A program made the translations under genes and the position numbers. A model generated the notes under the pieces. It searched no databases. It had not been told where the DNA came from and was given only the letters and a program-made list of their open reading frames with translations. 64,000 nucleotides of DNA from a bacterium YEK0313 (GTDB lineage: Bacteria; Pseudomonadota; Alphaproteobacteria; Rhizobiales; Phreatobacteraceae). The DNA lies in NCBI GenBank assembly GCA_000751295.2, contig CCMO02000002.1:456501-520500 (forward strand), in the 5' to 3' direction. Positions 60,692 through 64,000 of the stretch are shown here, one piece after another. The first letter of the stretch is position 1, and every line of letters starts with the position of its first letter.

Positions 60692-61299
60692 TCTATACCG
60701 TCACAGCGGCTGTCGCAGTATTTTTTACACTAGACGCGGATGCATCCGCGCAAACTGTCACTGGGTATTCAGCCGTGGGGTATGTACAACCATGGTATAC
60801 TGATGCACGCTGGTGGGGCATCGTCGCTTCTGGCTTTACAAGTTTAGTGTCCATTGGAATTCAGTTTTTCTTACGCCTATCCGACAAGAGAGCAGAGCGG
60901 ATAAGGAGACAATTCGATACGGACATTGGAGAGGCGGTTCGGTCTTCTTACCCGCAACTGCGAAGCCTTGCTTCTAAGGCGCAATCTGCATCAGTTCGTA
61001 GTACGAAAAAGGATCGAGCAGATGCCATTAAAACGCTGATAGAGATTGATGCCCCCTCCGCGCTAAACGTCTTCATGTCAGCCTGTGCCGCAGCAGACCA
61101 GCAGATCCAGCACGGAAGAATTTTGACAGTTATTGCGGCCGACCTCGAAGATAAATTCTATAATCTCGTTACAAATCTCAAATCAGAAGATACGCTCGAA
61201 AGGCGCAAAATATCTAAATGTATCTTTGATACTATTACAGAAGCTATAGTATTAGCCTCCAAAGAATTGAACGCTTCTCGTGACCACTTCAAATGCTGA
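60688..61299 (+). CDS. One-helix membrane protein, third gene of AT-rich cassette
   Basis: A 203-residue protein of unknown family. An N-terminal hydrophobic stretch (about 1-22, ending DADASAQ, possibly a signal peptide) is followed by a clear transmembrane helix, WWGIVASGFTSLVSIGIQFF (about 42-61), and a long cytoplasmic helical domain rich in Lys, Ala and Asp. Start overlaps the STAS gene stop (ATGA). It could be the membrane effector or sensor of the cassette. Codon use is AT-rich like its two partners and unlike the chromosome around it. Confidence 0.65.
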   Translation: MIYTVTAAVAVFFTLDADASAQTVTGYSAVGYVQPWYTDARWWGIVASGFTSLVSIGIQFFLRLSDKRAERIRRQFDTDIGEAVRSSYPQLRSLASKAQSASVRSTKKDRADAIKTLIEIDAPSALNVFMSACAAADQQIQHGRILTVIAADLEDKFYNLVTNLKSEDTLERRKISKCIFDTITEAIVLASKELNASRDHFKC

Positions 61300-61748
61300 G
61301 CGTAAATCAATATTATTTGCGATAAATTTAATTCAATTTGCCAAAATCCGCAGACCCCCTAGAAGAATTATTGTCGTTAGATCGGAATGAGCACCTTTAA
61401 CCCGCGTTCGAGGCCGTAGTTGCGGATTTCTGATCGCGAATGTTTGACCCGCCGCCGTCGGCGTTGGCTTCAGGCACGGTCGTTGTCGATCGGTTCTGTG
61501 ATACTGAAAGCCCTCGCGACATGACCTGACAAGAAGGCGTCAGTCGGTCAGCCCCAAGCCGCAGCTACCAGCATCGCTAATTTCAACCGCCCCAAAGCGC
61601 AAGGAAACCACGCGAGGCTACGCGTGCAACGACCGCAAAGCACATCGCTAAGGTCGATTTCGGCCGCCAGAACGAGCCGTGATCACCCGTTTCCAACCGA
61701 TATTCCAACGACTTCCAACGGGGCCATTGCTAAGTGCTTGAAAAATAA
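61300..61748. other. Island end next to tRNA-Phe, no gene seen
   Basis: AT-rich to about 61390, then more GC-rich. I see no start-to-stop reading frame with a believable protein, no integrase gene, and no repeat of the tRNA 3' end. The stretch could be the decayed end of an integrated element whose integrase has been lost. Confidence 0.4.
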
Positions 61749-61824
61749 TGGTGCCCGGGGGCGGAATCGAACCACCGACACTGCGATTTTCAGTCGCATG
61801 CTCTACCAACTGAGCTACCCGGGC
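61749..61824 (-). tRNA. tRNA-Phe (GAA)
   Basis: The reverse complement folds as a standard 76-base tRNA: acceptor GCCCGGG/CCCGGGC, D arm GCTC-AGTTGGTA-GAGC, anticodon stem TGCGA/TCGCA with loop CTGAAAA (anticodon GAA), T arm GGTGG-TTCGATT-CCGCC and encoded CCA. Its 3' end faces the AT-rich island, the usual orientation for an element integrated at a tRNA. Confidence 0.98.
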
Positions 61825-61986
61825 GGCTGCGCAACACGACCGTTCGATGACGGTGCGTCGCGAGCGAGCGGGTTTATAGGGTCTCGCTTCGGTCCTGTCC
61901 ACCCTCCCGGACGCAAGAATTGCACAGGACAATCACGCCGCTGTGGAGACCCTTGCGGCGGACCGCCCAGCCCGTCCGCACCGGTG

Positions 61987-62022
61987 AAAAAATGCCCCGG
62001 AGCCGTGGCCGGCGCCGGGGCA
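61987..62022 (-). terminator. Intrinsic terminator of the L,D-transpeptidase gene
   Basis: On the - strand TGCCCCGG (62022-62015) pairs with CCGGGGCA (62000-61993) and is followed by six T (61992-61987). It lies 44 bases after the transpeptidase stop. Confidence 0.9.
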
Positions 62023-62065
62023 GTTCGAGGTCATGCGGGGGGCATGCACGCGGGAGGCGATGGGA

Positions 62066-62656
62066 TCAGCGCAGGACGACCACGCGGGTGCCGACCTGGA
62101 CGCGGTCGTAGAGGTCGACGATATCGTCGTTGAGCATGCGGATGCAGCCCGACGAGACGGCCTGGCCGATCGTGTCCGGCTCATTGGAGCCGTGGATGCG
62201 GTAGAGCGAGGAGCCGAGATAGAGGGCGCGGGCGCCGAGCGGATTGTCGGGGCCGCCGGCCATGAAGCGCGGCAGGTCGGGGCGGCGGCGCAGCATCTGC
62301 TCGGGCGGGCGCCAGTCCGGCCATTCCTGCTTGCGGGTGATGTGCGGGCTGCCGGCCCATTCGAAGCCGGGGCGGCCGACGCCGATGCCGTAGCGGATCG
62401 CCTGGCGGCCGGGCAGCACGTAGTAGAGCCGGCGCGCGCCGGTATCGACGATCACCGTGCCCGGCGCATAGGCGCCGGTGAATTCGACCACCTCGCGCGG
62501 AACGGCGGCCGCCTGCGGCCGGGCCGAGGCGATCGCCGGCACGAAGGCCATCGGCTGGCGGGTATCGGGATCGATCATGAAGGGGGAGGCCGCCACGGCC
62601 GGGGCTGCGGACAAGGCGGCAAGGGACAGCGCTGCGGCGATGGCGAGACGGCGCAT
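62066..62656 (-). CDS. L,D-transpeptidase (YkuD family)
   Basis: A 196-residue periplasmic enzyme forming 3-3 peptidoglycan cross-links or attaching proteins to peptidoglycan. The leader RRLAIAAALSLAALSAAPAV ends near AVAAS. The YkuD core has YRIHGSNEPDTIGQ and the catalytic cysteine in SSGCIRMLNDDIVDLYDRV. ATG 62656 has GGAG eight bases upstream; the frame stays open to 62692. Downstream of the secreted-protein gene on the same strand, 45 bases away. Confidence 0.93.
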   Translation of the reverse strand: MRRLAIAAALSLAALSAAPAVAASPFMIDPDTRQPMAFVPAIASARPQAAAVPREVVEFTGAYAPGTVIVDTGARRLYYVLPGRQAIRYGIGVGRPGFEWAGSPHITRKQEWPDWRPPEQMLRRRPDLPRFMAGGPDNPLGARALYLGSSLYRIHGSNEPDTIGQAVSSGCIRMLNDDIVDLYDRVQVGTRVVVLR

Positions 62657-62701
62657 CGGACACTCCAGGGGAACGCTCGGGAACAGCGGCAAGGACAGGG
62701 A

Positions 62702-63085
62702 TCAGCGGGCCGGCGCGACCGTGTCGACCGTCACGGTGCGGACGCCGCGGAGCGGCGCGCCGTCGACCGTGGTCTGGCATTCCCGCGGGATATGCGGCCA
62801 GGTGTACTGGCCGCAGGCGCCGCGCCGGGCAGCCGCCGCGCGGTCGCCCCGGATCATCGGCACCTGATCGCGGGCCGCCGCGCTGACGGCGACCGCCGGT
62901 TCGGCGCGCTCGGGCCGGACGGCGAAGGCCGCGAAGGCATTGTCGAGATCGGCCGACGACAGGCCATGGCCGACGACCGGCGCCTGCGACACGGCGGCGC
63001 GGCTTGCCGGCGGCATCGCCAGTGCGATGGTGGCAGCGGCGGCAGCGAATGCACTGAGAACCAACGTCTTCGACATCAGGTTCAT
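62702..63085 (-). CDS. Secreted protein of unknown function
   Basis: A 127-residue exported protein. ATG 63085 has GGAGG five bases upstream; its leader SKTLVLSAFAAAAATIALAM is cleaved near SRAA. The mature part has two cysteines (RRGACGQYTWPHIPRECQTT) that could form a disulfide, and an acidic/alanine-rich middle. The end TVDGAPLRGVRTVTVDT is strand-like. Gene order suggests an operon with the transpeptidase. No family recognised. Confidence 0.65.
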   Translation of the reverse strand: MNLMSKTLVLSAFAAAAATIALAMPPASRAAVSQAPVVGHGLSSADLDNAFAAFAVRPERAEPAVAVSAAARDQVPMIRGDRAAAARRGACGQYTWPHIPRECQTTVDGAPLRGVRTVTVDTVAPAR

Positions 63086-63091
63086 GACCAC

Positions 63092-63558
63092 CTCCCGAGG
63101 GGCCGTTGTCCGGCCATTCTGTCAGGTGAGTGGCGGCCCGGCGGCAAAAGGTTCATCACCTCTGTTCAACGACCGCCGAGCGCCAATCACGTCGGCTGCG
63201 GTTGTAGGCCTCGGGATTTTCGCGGCAGTGTCTCGCCGCACAGCTCGGCATTTCCTTGCGAAACACAATGTTTCAAGGCTTGCCGGCCGGTGTCGCGCCG
63301 CGCCGCCGCCTGTTTCGGCACCCAGGGGTTTGTTTCAAAAAGCGAATGGCGAATGGCGAATGGCGAATGGCGAGTAGGGATGCGACGATCACCGCCGCTG
63401 CACCCCCCATTCGTCTCTCTCTGCTTCAACGCCCGTGCCGCCCGATGTTTCGGCGCGCCGGGCGTTTGGCCCAGGGAAACATGACGGGCGGGACGTGAGG
63501 ATGCGAAGACCTTCCCGCCGCATCCCCATTCGCCATTCGCCACTCGCTATTCGCCCGC
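63092..63558. repeat. Intergenic repeat cluster with inverted GAATGGC arrays
   Basis: Four tandem GAATGGC-type units stand at 63343-63375, ending in a GAGTAG-GGATGCG flank. A related array in opposite orientation (CATTCGC units) stands at 63523-63555, and the GGATGCG flank is again present as its complement. The two arrays enclose about 150 bases. A loosely repeated CAnnTTTC/GTTTCGG-containing block occurs at 63264-63335 and again at 63415-63480. No gene is supported in this gap. Confidence 0.7.
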
Positions 63559-63999
63559 TCAGCGCTTCTCCCCATCGGGCAGGAACATGTAGCCGGCCCC
63601 GCGCACGGTCTTGATGAAGGCGGGGGCTTCCGGATCGGGTTCGATCTTCTTGCGGATGCGGGTGATGCGCACGTCGATGGCCCGATCGAAAGCGTCGGGG
63701 TCGCGCGCGCCGGCGAGATCCAGCAGGCGGTCGCGCGAGAGCACGCGGCGGGGATTCTCGGCGAAGGCCTTGAGCAGGTTGAACTCCGAGCTGGTCAGCG
63801 GAAACTCGGCGCCGTCATCGTCGCGCAGCATGTGGCCGGCGAGATCCAGCCATTTGGTGCCGAAGCGCACGCGCTCCTTCTGCTCCGGGCGCGCCGCCGC
63901 GGCGACGGCTGCGGCACGGCGCAGCACCGAGCGGATCCGGGCGAGCAGCTCGCGCAGCTCGCAGGGCTTGGCGAGGTAGTCGTCGGCGCCGAGCTCCAG
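63559..63999 (-). CDS. OmpR-family response regulator, C-terminal part (partial)
   Basis: The gene enters from beyond the right edge; 146 codons are visible. The receiver domain ends with LELGADDYLAKPCELRELLA, containing the conserved KP pair. The OmpR winged helix follows with EFPLTSSEFNLLKAF, DAFDRAIDVRITRIRKKIE and TVRGAGYMF. Its cognate kinase would normally be adjacent, outside the window. Target genes are not evident. Confidence 0.93.
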   Translation of the reverse strand: MELGADDYLAKPCELRELLARIRSVLRRAAAVAAAARPEQKERVRFGTKWLDLAGHMLRDDDGAEFPLTSSEFNLLKAFAENPRRVLSRDRLLDLAGARDPDAFDRAIDVRITRIRKKIEPDPEAPAFIKTVRGAGYMFLPDGEKR

Positions 64000-64000
64000 C

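Noticed and set aside
61300..61748. Integrase gene expected beside tRNA-Phe
   Set aside because: No frame with tyrosine-recombinase motifs (R...HxxR...Y) could be read on either strand.
61648..61932. Open frames across the tRNA-Phe gene on both strands
   Set aside because: They read through the tRNA; the RVAQLVEHATENRSVGGSIP-like peptide is a known artefact of translating tRNA genes.
1..64000. CRISPR arrays, rRNA genes, riboswitches
   Set aside because: No regularly spaced repeats of 24-40 bases, no rRNA sequence and no recognisable riboswitch core were seen. Only the tRNA-Phe is a clear RNA gene.

Overview
The window is GC-rich chromosomal DNA, apart from one clearly AT-richer island near the right end. 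Gene content and signals point to an alphaproteobacterium of the order Hyphomicrobiales. The reasons are the large number of peptide, sugar and branched-chain amino acid ABC importers with Tat-type leader peptides, tripartite-tricarboxylate (Bug) binding proteins, MocR and LysR regulators, small DUF2267/DUF6496/SPW stress-type proteins, and two LexA-type boxes of the alphaproteobacterial GAAC-N7-GAAC form. I cannot name genus or species from the sequence alone.

Layout. 1-2.4 kb: tail of a carbohydrate ABC importer operon (permease end, binding protein, calcineurin-type phosphoesterase). 2.5-10.7 kb: an oligopeptide-type ABC importer with two tandem paralogous binding proteins, two ATPases, two permeases and a sugar-isomerase-like TIM barrel, closed by two hairpins. 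10.9-15.8 kb: a complete branched-chain amino acid type importer (livG, livF, binding protein, livH, livM) ending in a textbook terminator. 16.2-26.5 kb: a second peptide-type importer (binding protein, two permeases, a double-ATPase fusion) translationally chained to hydantoinase A and B subunits and a MocR regulator; an array of TGGCTCA half-sites lies in front. 26.6-32 kb: a class III aminotransferase and an NTF2-like protein, then a LysR gene divergent from an acyl-CoA ligase and a Bug binding protein.

32.3-46.8 kb: small secreted proteins, a DMT exporter, a c-di-GMP pair (a CSS-EAL phosphodiesterase upstream of a membrane GGDEF cyclase), an AraC/SDR divergent pair, YghU-type glutathione transferase, and two DoxX paralogues around a LysR gene with an FMN reductase. 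Within this stretch are two promoters of the same design (TTGCRT, 17 bp, CATAAM) whose -10 lies inside a LexA-type box. One drives a 110-codon gene and the other a three-gene overlapping operon of small unknown proteins. 46.9-56.7 kb: accessory and stress genes, including an operon with a frameshifted membrane-protein gene and an 843-residue protein joining an epimerase, SPW-like helices and a VKOR domain.

56.7-61.7 kb is an island: truncated IS5-like and IS256-like transposase remnants, an intact IS630 element with inverted repeats and TA flanks, then an AT-rich three-gene operon. Its genes overlap and encode a STAS-like/GHKL ATPase, a DUF4325-like STAS protein and a one-helix membrane protein. 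The island stops at the 3' end of a tRNA-Phe gene. The operon is the best candidate for an undescribed system, possibly a partner-switching signalling or phage-defence cassette. The last 2 kb returns to core-like genes (L,D-transpeptidase, a secreted protein, an OmpR-type regulator cut by the window edge).
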